Of a DNA stretch of 9,529 nt, positions 1 to 6,269 are shown one piece after another. The first letter of the stretch is position 1, and each line of letters begins with the position of its first letter. Source of the DNA: Alphaproteobacteria bacterium. GTDB taxonomy: Bacteria > Pseudomonadota > Alphaproteobacteria > Caulobacterales > Caulobacteraceae. The notes under the pieces are model-generated. The model saw only the letters and a list, made by a program, of their open reading frames with translations. It searched no databases and had not been told where the DNA came from. The position numbers and the translations under genes are program-made. The stretch spans positions 1 to 9,529 of the forward strand of contig JAHINZ010000214.1 of assembly GCA_018895795.1 (NCBI GenBank). Direction: 5' to 3'.

Positions 1-560
1 AGCATGACCCAATCCTCGCCACACAGCAGGCGCTGAAGGCTGGCCCGGGTCAGGTCGCCGGTGGCGTCCTTGATCCCGACGATGTTGGGCAACTTCGCGA
101 GGCGCGCCAGGGTCTCGTTGGAGATGTCGACGCTGGTGCGGGTGGGCACATTGTAGACCAGCACCGGCAACTGGACGGCGTTGTTGATCGCCTCATAATG
201 GCGGTACAGTCCCTCCTGGCTGGGACGATTATAGTAGGGCGTCACCACCAGGGCGGCGTCGGCGCCGACCGCCTTGGCGTGCTGGGCCAGCTCGATGGCC
301 TCGGCCGTGGAGTTGCTGCCCGCGCCGGCGATGACCGGCACGCGCCCCCTGACCGTCCGCACGCAAAGCTCGACCACGCGCTTGTGTTCATCGTGGCTGA
401 GGGTGGAGGTTTCACCCGTGGTGCCGACCGGCACGACGCCATGCACGCCGCCGGCGATCTGGCGCTCGACGAGGGCCACATAGGCCCCCTCGTCCACGAC
501 GCCATCGCGGAAGGGCGTAATCAGAGCCGGAATGACGCCTTTGAACGGAGAATGGACCAT
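1..560 (-). CDS. dapA: 4-hydroxy-tetrahydrodipicolinate synthase DapA (partial, C-terminus outside window)
   Basis: DapA condenses pyruvate with aspartate semialdehyde, the first committed step of the diaminopimelate/lysine pathway, in the cytoplasm. The visible part is 186 complete codons of a usual ~290-300. It begins with the family-typical PFKGVIPALITPF and shows the Schiff-base aldolase (beta/alpha)8 motifs: GTTGE (T47, T48) for pyruvate binding, VTPYYN (Y109/Y110), YNVPTRT at 136-142 with the proton-relay Tyr136 and Arg141, and IVGIKDATGD with the Schiff-base lysine K164. These match E. coli T44/T45, Y107, Y133, R138 and K161. The ATG at 560 is the only reasonable start, because the family N-terminus follows at once. 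No convincing Shine-Dalgarno precedes it, so a leaderless or weakly initiated message is possible. It is transcribed divergently from slt. The identification is near certain. Confidence 0.97.
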   Translation of the reverse strand, partial: MVHSPFKGVIPALITPFRDGVVDEGAYVALVERQIAGGVHGVVPVGTTGETSTLSHDEHKRVVELCVRTVRGRVPVIAGAGSNSTAEAIELAQHAKAVGADAALVVTPYYNRPSQEGLYRHYEAINNAVQLPVLVYNVPTRTSVDISNETLARLAKLPNIVGIKDATGDLTRASLQRLLCGEDWVM

Positions 561-595
561 AACTTGCAATTTGCCGTGACAAAGGCGCCGCGAAG

Positions 596-650
596 GTTGC
601 GGCGGGACGATGGGTGCGGACAATATGTCCCGGCCCCGTCGTCCCGCAAC
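596..650. repeat. Nested imperfect inverted repeat between dapA and slt
   Basis: The outer arms are 596-614 and 635-650. GTTGC (596-600) pairs with GCAAC (646-650), GGGACGA (604-610) with TCGTCCC (639-645), and GGG (612-614) with CCC (635-637). There is one G-T wobble (611/638) and a 3-nt bulge (601-603). The interval contains a second dyad, GGACA-ATA-TGTCC (618-630). In total this gives about 16 outer pairs plus 5 inner pairs. It lies 36 bp upstream of the dapA ATG, where it could be an operator, a leader hairpin or an intergenic palindromic repeat. The pairing is seen directly; the function is unknown. Confidence 0.7.
622..649 (-). promoter_or_regulatory. Possible dapA promoter inside the inverted repeat
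   Basis: On the minus strand, TTGCGG (649-644) and CATATT (627-622) are separated by 16 nt. They match the -35 consensus at 3 of 6 positions and the -10 consensus at 4 of 6. The -10 sits in the centre of the inner dyad at 618-630, so a protein bound to that dyad would block it. The resulting leader would be about 55 nt. The boxes are weak and this is tentative. Confidence 0.25.
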
Positions 651-688
651 TGGCGCGATGGAGTTGCCTGCGGTTTGATCGGCCAAGG

Positions 689-712
689 CCCGAGGGTCAA
701 GCCCCGAGGGTC
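689..712. repeat. 10-bp direct repeat CCCGAGGGTC, two copies
   Basis: Identical copies lie at 689-698 and 703-712, separated by 4 bp, so their period is 14 bp. They sit about 15 bp upstream of the putative slt promoter. Two direct half-sites at this spacing could be bound by an activator, but with two short GC-rich copies chance is also possible. I do not recognise the motif. Confidence 0.5.
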
Positions 713-724
713 TCAGAAAAACCG

Positions 725-750
725 TTCCTTAGCGGTCTTGGGGCTAGATG
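725..750 (+). promoter_or_regulatory. Candidate slt promoter (Caulobacter housekeeping-sigma type)
   Basis: TTCCTT (725-730) is followed after 12 nt by GCTAGATG (743-750). The second box resembles the extended GCTANAWC -10 known for Caulobacter housekeeping promoters; the -35 match is weak. Transcription would begin near 757, leaving a leader of about 48 nt before the TTG at 805. An ATG at 748 would fall inside this -10 box, which is an argument against that ATG as the start. Confidence 0.4.
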
Positions 751-804
751 AATTGCATAAACGGCCGTCGGTTCGATTCGACGGTGCGTGAAGGAGAGCG
801 CGTT

Positions 805-2910
805 TTGGCTTCAGTGTTGCGTCGGATCATGTTCGGAACCGCCAGCCTCGCGCTGGTCAGCGGCGTCGCCGACGCCCAGACGGCCGGACCGGTTCCCTAT
901 CAACCCTCCAGCGCGTCCGCCCTGGTGACGACGCCGCCGACCGCGATCGCCGGAACCCTGTCGGACGTCGACGCGGAAAACCTTCGCGTGGCGCTGGCCG
1001 CCGCCAAGTCGGGCGACGTCTCTCGCACGCGCTCGGCGATGGACAGCCTGCAAGACCCGCTGGCCCGAAAGATCGCGCTTTGGGCCCTGGTCGACAGCTG
1101 CGCCGAGGCGATGAGCTTCTTCGAACTCGACGCCGCGCGTCGCGATCTGGCCGGCTGGCCGCGCCCCGGCCGTCGTGAGAGCGCCGCCGAAAAGCAGCTC
1201 TCCGTTTCGGGCCTCGATCCCGACCGCGTCATCGCCTGGTTCGGCGGCGGCGACCCGGCCACCGCCGAAGGCGCCATGGCCCTGGCCTCGGCCTATCAGG
1301 CCAAAGGTCAAAATCAGAAGGCCGTCGATCTGATCCGCCATGTCTGGCGCGACGAGGTCTTCGAAGCCGACGCACAGGGCGCCATGGCGGCGCGGTTCGG
1401 ATCGATGCTGACCGCCGACGACTACGCACGCCGCGCGGACATCCTGCTGTACGGCCCGCAAGGCCCCGCCGCCCGCGCCATCGTCGCCCTGTTGCCCACC
1501 GACCAGCAGGCCGCCGCCGAGGTCCGGATCGCCTATCGACAAAACGCCGGCAACGCCAACAGCCTCTATGCGACCCTGACGCCTGCGGATCAGGCCTCGC
1601 CCGGGGTGGCTTTCGAGCGCGGCGCCTATCTGCGTCGCAAGGGCCTGGACACCCAGGCGATGGAACTGGCCGTCAACTACCCTTCCCCGCCGCCGACCGA
1701 CGACGCCGCCGCCCTGGTTTGGCGAGAACGTCGGGCGCTGGTCGTCTCGGCCCTGAAGTCGGGCGACAGCCAGACCGCCTATAAGATTTCAGCCAATACG
1801 GGCCTGACCTCCGGCGCGGACGCCGCCGAGGCCGAGTTCTATGCGGGCTGGATCGCCCTGACGCGTCTGAACAAGCCCGATGCGGCGGCCAGGCACTTCG
1901 GCGCCATCGCCCAGATCGGCGCGTCGCCGATCACCCGAGGCCGCGCCCTTTACTGGCAGGGCCGCGCGGCCGAGGCCCAGGGCGACCCGATTGCCGCCCA
2001 ATCCTTCTATTCGGAGGGCGCCCGCCACATCACCACCTTCTACGGACAGCTGGCGGCCGAAAAGGCCGGCATGACCCAGATCAAGCTCGATCGCGACCCC
2101 ACCATCACCCAGGCCGACCGCACGCGCTTCATGGGTCGCGAACTGGTTCGCGCCGCCCGGATGCTGTCCGACATCGGAGCGAAGGACCAGTTCCGCTCCC
2201 TGGTGCTGTTCATCGACGACACCCTGCCCAGCGCCGAGGAATCGGCCCTGCTGGTCGATATGGCCCGCGGTTCCGGCGATCAGGACTTGGCGATGCGCGC
2301 CGTGCGCACGGCGGCCCAGCGTGGTTTCATCCTGGCCGAGCGGGGCTACCCGCTGCTGGATCATCACTTCACGCCGGGTCCCGGCGCGGCCGAGACGGCC
2401 TTCGTCTATTCGATCTCGCGCCAGGAGAGCAATTTTGATCCCTCCGCCCGTTCCGCCCCGGGCGCGCGCGGCATGATGCAACTGATGCCGGCCACCGCCG
2501 CGATCGTCGCCCGCCAGCTGGGTGAAAAGCATTCCGTCGACCGGTTGTCCGACGCCTCGTACAACATGCGCCTGGGCTCGACCTATCTGGGCAGCATGGT
2601 CGACACCTTCAGCGGCTCCTACATCATGGCCGCGGCGGCCTATAACGCCGGCCCTGGGCGCCCCGCTCAGTGGGCGACCCTGTGCGGTGATCCGCGCGGC
2701 GCGTCCACCGACCCGCTCGACTTCATCGAATGCATTCCGTTTTCCGAGACCCGCAACTATGTGATGCGCACCCTGGAAACGATGATGGTCTATCGCGCGC
2801 GCCTCAATGGCGGGACCGCGCCCCTGACGTTGTCGCGCGATCTTCAGCGGGGCGGCTATGTCTACACGCCGTCGGTCGCCCAGGCCTATGCGGCGCCCGA
2901 CCAGCCCTGA
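805..2910 (+). CDS. slt: Exported soluble lytic murein transglycosylase (Slt70-like, GH23)
   Basis: This periplasmic enzyme cleaves the MurNAc-GlcNAc bond of peptidoglycan, forming 1,6-anhydro ends. I chose the TTG at 805 because AAGGAG (791-796) lies 8 nt upstream and the product (701 aa) then opens with a clean signal peptide: basic RR at 6-7, a hydrophobic core, and ADA|Q cleavage near residue 24. The in-frame ATG at 748 has no ribosome site and would put 19 polar residues before the signal. Residues of about 30-510 are alpha-helical and Ala-rich, as in the Slt70 superhelix. The catalytic domain shows SRQES with the general acid Glu541, GARGMMQLMP from 553, AAAYNAGPG with Tyr613, and IPFSETRNYV around 645-653. 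Cys627 and Cys643 flank a loop and could form a disulfide. It is somewhat longer than E. coli Slt (about 620 aa mature). Its stop lies 1 bp from the convergent ABC operon. Confidence 0.94.
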   Translation: MASVLRRIMFGTASLALVSGVADAQTAGPVPYQPSSASALVTTPPTAIAGTLSDVDAENLRVALAAAKSGDVSRTRSAMDSLQDPLARKIALWALVDSCAEAMSFFELDAARRDLAGWPRPGRRESAAEKQLSVSGLDPDRVIAWFGGGDPATAEGAMALASAYQAKGQNQKAVDLIRHVWRDEVFEADAQGAMAARFGSMLTADDYARRADILLYGPQGPAARAIVALLPTDQQAAAEVRIAYRQNAGNANSLYATLTPADQASPGVAFERGAYLRRKGLDTQAMELAVNYPSPPPTDDAAALVWRERRALVVSALKSGDSQTAYKISANTGLTSGADAAEAEFYAGWIALTRLNKPDAAARHFGAIAQIGASPITRGRALYWQGRAAEAQGDPIAAQSFYSEGARHITTFYGQLAAEKAGMTQIKLDRDPTITQADRTRFMGRELVRAARMLSDIGAKDQFRSLVLFIDDTLPSAEESALLVDMARGSGDQDLAMRAVRTAAQRGFILAERGYPLLDHHFTPGPGAAETAFVYSISRQESNFDPSARSAPGARGMMQLMPATAAIVARQLGEKHSVDRLSDASYNMRLGSTYLGSMVDTFSGSYIMAAAAYNAGPGRPAQWATLCGDPRGASTDPLDFIECIPFSETRNYVMRTLETMMVYRARLNGGTAPLTLSRDLQRGGYVYTPSVAQAYAAPDQP

Positions 2911-2911
2911 C

Positions 2912-3667
2912 CTAGAGCCGGCGGGCCGCCAGCACGGGCCCCGCCGGGCTTTCGACCAAAGCGCCGTCCAGCTTGAACACGCGCGCCAGGACATCTGACG
3001 CCAAGGCGACGCCGGGGACACCCTCGGCGGCGACGCGCCCCTGGTCCAGCACGATCACGCGGTCGCAGCAACGGGCGGCCAGGCTCAGATCGTGCAGCGT
3101 GACCACCACCGCCGCGCCGCGCGCCGCTTCCGCGCGCAACAGGTCCAGCGTCAGAAGTTGCGCATCTGGATCCAGCCCGGCGATCGGTTCGTCGGCGACC
3201 AACAGCGGCGCGCGCGCGCAGAGCAGCCTGGCCAGCAGGACGCGCGCCCGCTCTCCCCCCGACATGTCGAGCACGCCTCGCGTCGCCAGGTCTCCCGCGC
3301 CGACGCTCGCCAGGCGATCACGCGCCAGGATCAGGGCCTGGACTTCGGGCAGATCGATCGCGCCGAGCCCGGCGACCACCTCGGCCGGCAGGTTCCAGGC
3401 CACGCGGCGGTCCTGCGGCAGATAGCCGACCAACCCCGCGCGCTGGGCGGCGGTCAGCTGATCGAGCCGCTGACCGGAGAGCCGGGCCTCGCCAGAGGTC
3501 AGGGGTAGCAGGCCAAGGCCCGCCCGCAGCAGGCTGGTCTTGCCCGCGCCGTTGGGCCCCACCACGCCGACGACCTCGCCTGGCCAGGCGACGAGATCGG
3601 CCGCGTCCAGCGCCCGCTTGCCGTTCAGGCGCGCGCTGACGCCGTTCAGGGTCCAGGCCGCCGTCAT
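2912..3667 (-). CDS. ABC importer ATP-binding protein (BtuD/FecE/HmuV type)
   Basis: This is the cytoplasmic ATPase of a cobalamin/ferric-siderophore/heme-class importer, 251 aa, the normal family length. The motifs are complete: Walker A GPNGAGKTS at 37-45 (K43), Q-loop Gln85 in GYLPQD, signature MSGGER at 135-140, Walker B LLVADE ending in catalytic Glu160, D-loop GLDP at 164-167, and the switch His192 in TLHD. The ATG at 3667 starts inside the permease stop (ATGA, 4-nt overlap), indicating translational coupling. The reading frame stays open upstream to 3829, but that sequence antisense-overlaps nothing useful and only reads the permease in another frame. It is the last gene of the operon. 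Substrate class is known by family; the exact ligand is not. Confidence 0.95.
   Translation of the reverse strand: MTAAWTLNGVSARLNGKRALDAADLVAWPGEVVGVVGPNGAGKTSLLRAGLGLLPLTSGEARLSGQRLDQLTAAQRAGLVGYLPQDRRVAWNLPAEVVAGLGAIDLPEVQALILARDRLASVGAGDLATRGVLDMSGGERARVLLARLLCARAPLLVADEPIAGLDPDAQLLTLDLLRAEAARGAAVVVTLHDLSLAARCCDRVIVLDQGRVAAEGVPGVALASDVLARVFKLDGALVESPAGPVLAARRL
2918..2953 (+). terminator. Possible slt terminator hairpin within the end of the ATPase gene
   Basis: CCGGCGGGCC (2918-2927) pairs with GGCC plus CGCCGG (2937-2940 and 2942-2947), giving 10 bp with one bulged C and a 9-nt loop. It is followed by GCTTTC. It starts 8 nt after the slt stop but lies in the final codons of the opposing ATPase gene. 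The T-run is very short, so it would be a weak intrinsic terminator at best. Confidence 0.3.
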
Positions 3668-4650
3668 GACCGCCAGCTCCGGGCCGCGCGCCAGGCCAGC
3701 AGCGCGAAGACCGGCGCGCCGAACAGGGCGGTGACGACGCCCAGCTTCAGCTCCTGATCGGTGGGCGCCAGGCGCGCGGCCAGGTCGGCCACCACCAGCA
3801 GCAGCGCCCCGGCCAGGGCCGAGGGCCACAGAATCCGGCGCGGATCATCCTTGACCAGCGCCCGCACCATGTGCGGAGCGGCCAGGCCGACAAAGCCGAT
3901 CACCCCCGCCCCGGCCACGGCCGCCCCGGTCAGCAAAGCCGCGCCGGCCACGGCGTAGGCGCGCAGGCGTGGCATGGGCAGACCCGACATTCGCGCCGCC
4001 TCCTCGCCCAGGGTCAGCATCCGCAAGCCGCGCCCGGCCTTCAAACACAAGGCCGCGCCCACCGCCATCGGAACGATGGCGCGCAGACTGTCGGTCCAGT
4101 CCCGGTTCTCGACCGACCCCATCAGCCAGGCCAGGATCTCGGCGATCGCCACGGGCGACGGCGCCAGATTGAATACGAGGGCCGTCAAGGCGCCGCCGAA
4201 CGCCGAGATCGCCACACCGAACAGGATGAGGGCCTCGGGCTCGCGAAGGCGAAGAGCGATGGCGACCACCGCCCCGCCGGCGACCAGGGCGCCGGCCAGG
4301 GCCGAGAGCTCGATCGCGCCGGGGACCGCCGCCAGTCCGCCGGCGATGGCCAGGGCCGCCCCGAGGCCCGAGATCGCCGACACGCCCAGCACGCCGGGAT
4401 CGGCCAGGGGGTTGCGCAGCAGCCCCTGCATGGTCGCCCCGGCCAGGCCAAGCGCGCCGCCGACCAGGATGGCCATGGCCACGCGCGGCGCCCGGATGGT
4501 CCAGAGCACCTCGCCCGGCGGGGACGCGGGATGAGTCAGGGCCTGCAGGTACTGCCCAAGCGACAGGGGCGTCTCGCCCAGCAGGATGGCGACCGCCGCC
4601 GCCAGGGCCAGCAGGGCCAGCATGATCAGGCAAAGGCGAACCAGACTCAT
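3664..4650 (-). CDS. FecCD/BtuC-type ABC importer permease
   Basis: This inner-membrane channel subunit has 328 aa, typical for FecCD permeases with about ten membrane helices. Hallmarks are RAPR at 53-56, followed by a hydrophobic helix and GATMQGLLRNPLADPGVLGV at 71-90, which is highly conserved in this family. GFVGLAAPHMVR at 252-263 and ELKLGVVTALFGAPVF at 300-315 (usually E-LPVG) close the family signature. The start ATG at 4650 overlaps the stop of the binding-protein gene (ATGA), and the stop overlaps the ATPase start in the same way, so the three importer genes are translationally coupled. Only one permease gene is present, so the transporter should be a homodimeric permease plus two ATPases. 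The longer frame open to 4791 adds a non-hydrophobic Arg/Gly-rich stretch and was rejected. Confidence 0.95.
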   Translation of the reverse strand: MSLVRLCLIMLALLALAAAVAILLGETPLSLGQYLQALTHPASPPGEVLWTIRAPRVAMAILVGGALGLAGATMQGLLRNPLADPGVLGVSAISGLGAALAIAGGLAAVPGAIELSALAGALVAGGAVVAIALRLREPEALILFGVAISAFGGALTALVFNLAPSPVAIAEILAWLMGSVENRDWTDSLRAIVPMAVGAALCLKAGRGLRMLTLGEEAARMSGLPMPRLRAYAVAGAALLTGAAVAGAGVIGFVGLAAPHMVRALVKDDPRRILWPSALAGALLLVVADLAARLAPTDQELKLGVVTALFGAPVFALLAWRAARSWRS

Positions 4651-5459
4651 CGCGCGACCGCCTTCTTGGCCAGCAGGGCGACGCCGTCGGCCGCGAACCA
4701 GGCCGGACAGCCGACCACCGCCCCCGGCAGCGAGGCGATCGTTCGCTGGTCGGTGACGTGCCGCAGGGCGACATGGCGGCCCGGCCCCCAACGGTCCGAA
4801 CCCGCGCGGGTCAGGTCAAAGAACCCCAGCACGACGGCGCGGGGCGGGCGCATGACCATCGCTTCCAACGGCACGGGCGTGAAGAAGGCTTGAGTGCTGG
4901 CGTTCAACAGTCCCGCCGCCCGCAGCATGGCGTCGATCAAGGTGCCCCGCCCCGCCGTAAAGCCGCCAGGGGTCAGGTAAAGCGCGCGCTCGCCCTTCCA
5001 TGCCCCGGCCGCGGCGGTCAGCTTCGCGTCCATCCGCGCGACCAGCGCTTCGCCCGCGGCGCTCCGGCCCAGCGCCTCGGCGACCCGCCGTACATTGGCC
5101 CGCACGCCCGCGAAATCAGCGGCGTCATCGATCCGCACGGTGCGCACGTCCCGGCGTTCAAGGGCTGAAACCAGTCGCGCGTCGCCGCCCCAGTACCGCA
5201 CAACCACCTCCGGCCGCGCCGCGACGAGGCTCTCGACCGTGGCGCGGCGACGCGGCAGGCCGACGGCGGCGTCGCGCATATAGGAATCGGGCGCTCCGGC
5301 CCGGTAGGACACGCCCACGATGGTCTCTCGCGGAGCCAGGGCCAGGACATACTGATCCGCGCAGGAATCGAGCGACATCACCCTGACCCCGGACGCGGCC
5401 GCCGGCGGGGCGATGATCATCGCCGCCGCGACGGCGGCGAGCGCGCGGGCGAGGAGCAT
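4647..5459 (-). CDS. Periplasmic substrate-binding protein of the FecCD-type importer (BtuF/FepB fold)
   Basis: This is a COG0614-type periplasmic binding protein of 270 aa delivering ligand to the adjacent permease. The start is the ATG at 5459, directly after the tetR stop (5464-5466). It gives a secretion signal MLLARALAAVAAAMIIAPPA ending near AAAS (res 20-23). The mature N-terminus MSLDSCADQYVLALAP is the family's first strand-helix unit. Glu77 (TVESLVAARPEVVV) and Glu199 (PLEAMVMRPPRAVV) sit where BtuF-like proteins carry the two glutamates that dock on permease arginines. No lipobox is seen, so it should be soluble. Cys33 and Cys251 are the only cysteines. The ligand may be cobalamin, a ferric siderophore or heme; the sequence does not decide. 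The frame is open up to 5495, inside tetR, but that start lacks a signal. Confidence 0.9.
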   Translation of the reverse strand: MLLARALAAVAAAMIIAPPAAASGVRVMSLDSCADQYVLALAPRETIVGVSYRAGAPDSYMRDAAVGLPRRRATVESLVAARPEVVVRYWGGDARLVSALERRDVRTVRIDDAADFAGVRANVRRVAEALGRSAAGEALVARMDAKLTAAAGAWKGERALYLTPGGFTAGRGTLIDAMLRAAGLLNASTQAFFTPVPLEAMVMRPPRAVVLGFFDLTRAGSDRWGPGRHVALRHVTDQRTIASLPGAVVGCPAWFAADGVALLAKKAVAR

Positions 5460-5463
5460 CAAG

Positions 5464-6099
5464 TCAGTCCGTGACCAGACCGTACAGCAGACCATCCAGC
5501 ATCACATGCATCAGCTCGTCGGACGACGACCAGGTCCGGTTGGGTTTGGTGATCAGCAGCGACACCAGACCGTGACAGCCGGCCCACAGCACCTCGGCGG
5601 CGCTCTGAGCCGTGCCGGACCGCAAGCGTCCCGAGGCGGCGATCTCGCGGAAGGGCTCACTGAACTTCTCGAAGCAGCGGTCGCCGAGCTCCAGGGTGCC
5701 GGCCTGCTTCTCCACCGAGATCGCGGCGCCCGAACCGCAGAACACCAACTCGTAGGTGTTCGGGTTCTCCAGGGCGAAGCGCATATAGGCTTCGAGCATC
5801 AGCCGCACCCGGGAGACCGGGTCGATCGGCCGGCCGGCGACATCGGTGTTGAGATTCAGCAGCCGCTCGATCGCGCCGTCGCTGATCTCGAGCAGGATCT
5901 GATCCTTGTCGCGGAAATGCATGTAGAGGGCGGTGGACGACACCCCGACCGCGTCGGCGATCTTGCGGATCGTCGCGCCGGCATAGCCCTCGGCGATGAA
6001 GATCTTCTCGGCGGCCGCGAGGATCTCGCCACGACGCAAATGCCCGTCGCCCTTGGGCTTTCGCGCGGATTTATGCGGCTTCTTCAAAACAAGCGTCAC
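5464..6099 (-). CDS. TetR/AcrR-family transcriptional regulator, WHG-type C-terminal domain
   Basis: This is a 211-aa helix-turn-helix repressor and the first gene of the importer operon. The N-terminal DNA-binding domain spans about residues 22-68: ILAAAEKIFIAEGYAGATIR, then the recognition region IADAVGVSSTALYMHF at 47-62 and the typical FRDKDQILL. The C-terminal ligand/dimer domain contains VLWAGCHGLVSLL around 170-182, the W-x3-HG motif of the TetR_C_33 (WHG) group. It starts at GTG (6099), with AGGGGA (6114-6109) 9 nt upstream. Its TGA is 4 nt from the binding-protein ATG, so regulator and importer are most likely co-transcribed. A palindrome covers its putative -35, suggesting autorepression. 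The inducer is unknown, possibly the imported ligand. Two basic stretches at residues 6-16 precede the HTH. Confidence 0.93.
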   Translation of the reverse strand: MTLVLKKPHKSARKPKGDGHLRRGEILAAAEKIFIAEGYAGATIRKIADAVGVSSTALYMHFRDKDQILLEISDGAIERLLNLNTDVAGRPIDPVSRVRLMLEAYMRFALENPNTYELVFCGSGAAISVEKQAGTLELGDRCFEKFSEPFREIAASGRLRSGTAQSAAEVLWAGCHGLVSLLITKPNRTWSSSDELMHVMLDGLLYGLVTD

Positions 6100-6134
6100 A
6101 ACCAGACTTCCCCTGCGGTTCCCCGATCTCAGAC

Positions 6135-6163
6135 ACTAAACGGGAATCACCCAGCCGTCGCAA
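6135..6163 (-). promoter_or_regulatory. Candidate promoter of the tetR-importer operon
   Basis: On the minus strand, TTGCGA (6163-6158) and TTTAGT (6140-6135) are separated by exactly 17 nt. Each matches 4 of 6 consensus positions. Transcription would start near 6128, leaving a ~29-nt leader that contains the AGGGGA ribosome site. No obvious riboswitch-sized leader remains. This is inferred from box quality and spacing. Confidence 0.5.
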
Positions 6164-6169
6164 GCGACG
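6156..6169. promoter_or_regulatory. Palindrome CGTCGC-AA-GCGACG, candidate TetR operator
   Basis: Perfect 6-bp arms (6156-6161 and 6164-6169) flank an AA centre. The -35 of the tetR promoter (6158-6163) lies inside it, so a bound dimer would block RNA polymerase. TetR-family regulators often bind such palindromes next to their own gene. The symmetry is seen; the binding partner is inferred. Confidence 0.5.
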
Positions 6170-6187
6170 CGGCGCCGAACCTGAAAC

Positions 6188-6210
6188 GCGTGTTTTTTCA
6201 TTTGACACGC
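6188..6210. promoter_or_regulatory. Inverted repeat GCGTGT-N11-ACACGC over the GT2 promoter
   Basis: The 6-bp arms lie at 6188-6193 and 6205-6210, with an 11-bp AT-rich spacer. The right arm overlaps the TTGACA -35 box (6202-6207) of the plus-strand operon. Its sequence differs from the palindrome at 6156-6169, so it may serve another regulator. A 17-bp centre-to-centre distance would suit a dimer; chance cannot be excluded. Confidence 0.4.
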
Positions 6211-6230
6211 ATGGGTTGCATTCATCCTAT
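6202..6230 (+). promoter_or_regulatory. Candidate promoter of the glycosyltransferase-methyltransferase operon
   Basis: A perfect TTGACA (6202-6207) is followed after 17 nt by TCCTAT (6225-6230), a 3/6 -10 box, with CCTATT one base further as an alternative. Transcription would begin near 6237, leaving about 33 nt before the ATG at 6270. The in-frame TTG at 6216 lies within this promoter and so cannot be the start if the promoter is real. Confidence 0.5.
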
Positions 6231-6269
6231 TCGCATCCCGATGGGTCAGCGGACTGGTCGGGAGGCGAC

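Noticed and set aside
198..791. Plus-strand 197-codon open frame
   Set aside because: It is antisense to dapA and then runs through the control region and into slt. The protein has no family features, whereas the opposite strand encodes a textbook DapA.
811..1542. Minus-strand 243-codon open frame opposite slt
   Set aside because: Gly/Arg-rich translation typical of the antisense frame of GC-rich genes; slt has the signal peptide and catalytic motifs.
1789..3021. Minus-strand 410-codon open frame
   Set aside because: It overlaps slt and the ATPase in a non-coding frame and shows no domain motifs.
4651..4791. Longer permease N-terminus (start at 4791)
   Set aside because: It adds 47 polar Arg/Gly-rich residues that are the binding-protein gene read in another frame; the ATG at 4650 fits the family and the ATGA overlap.
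3871..4893. Plus-strand 340-codon open frame opposite the permease
   Set aside because: Gln/Gly/Arg-rich antisense reading; the minus strand carries all FecCD permease signatures.
6100..6215. Cobalamin riboswitch or Fur box upstream of the importer operon
   Set aside because: The inferred leader is about 29 nt, far too short for a B12 riboswitch, and I see no B12-box-like or Fur-like AT-rich 19-bp dyad.
6216..6269. TTG 6216 as the glycosyltransferase start
   Set aside because: It lies between the putative -35 and -10 boxes and has no ribosome site; ATG 6270 has GGGAGG.
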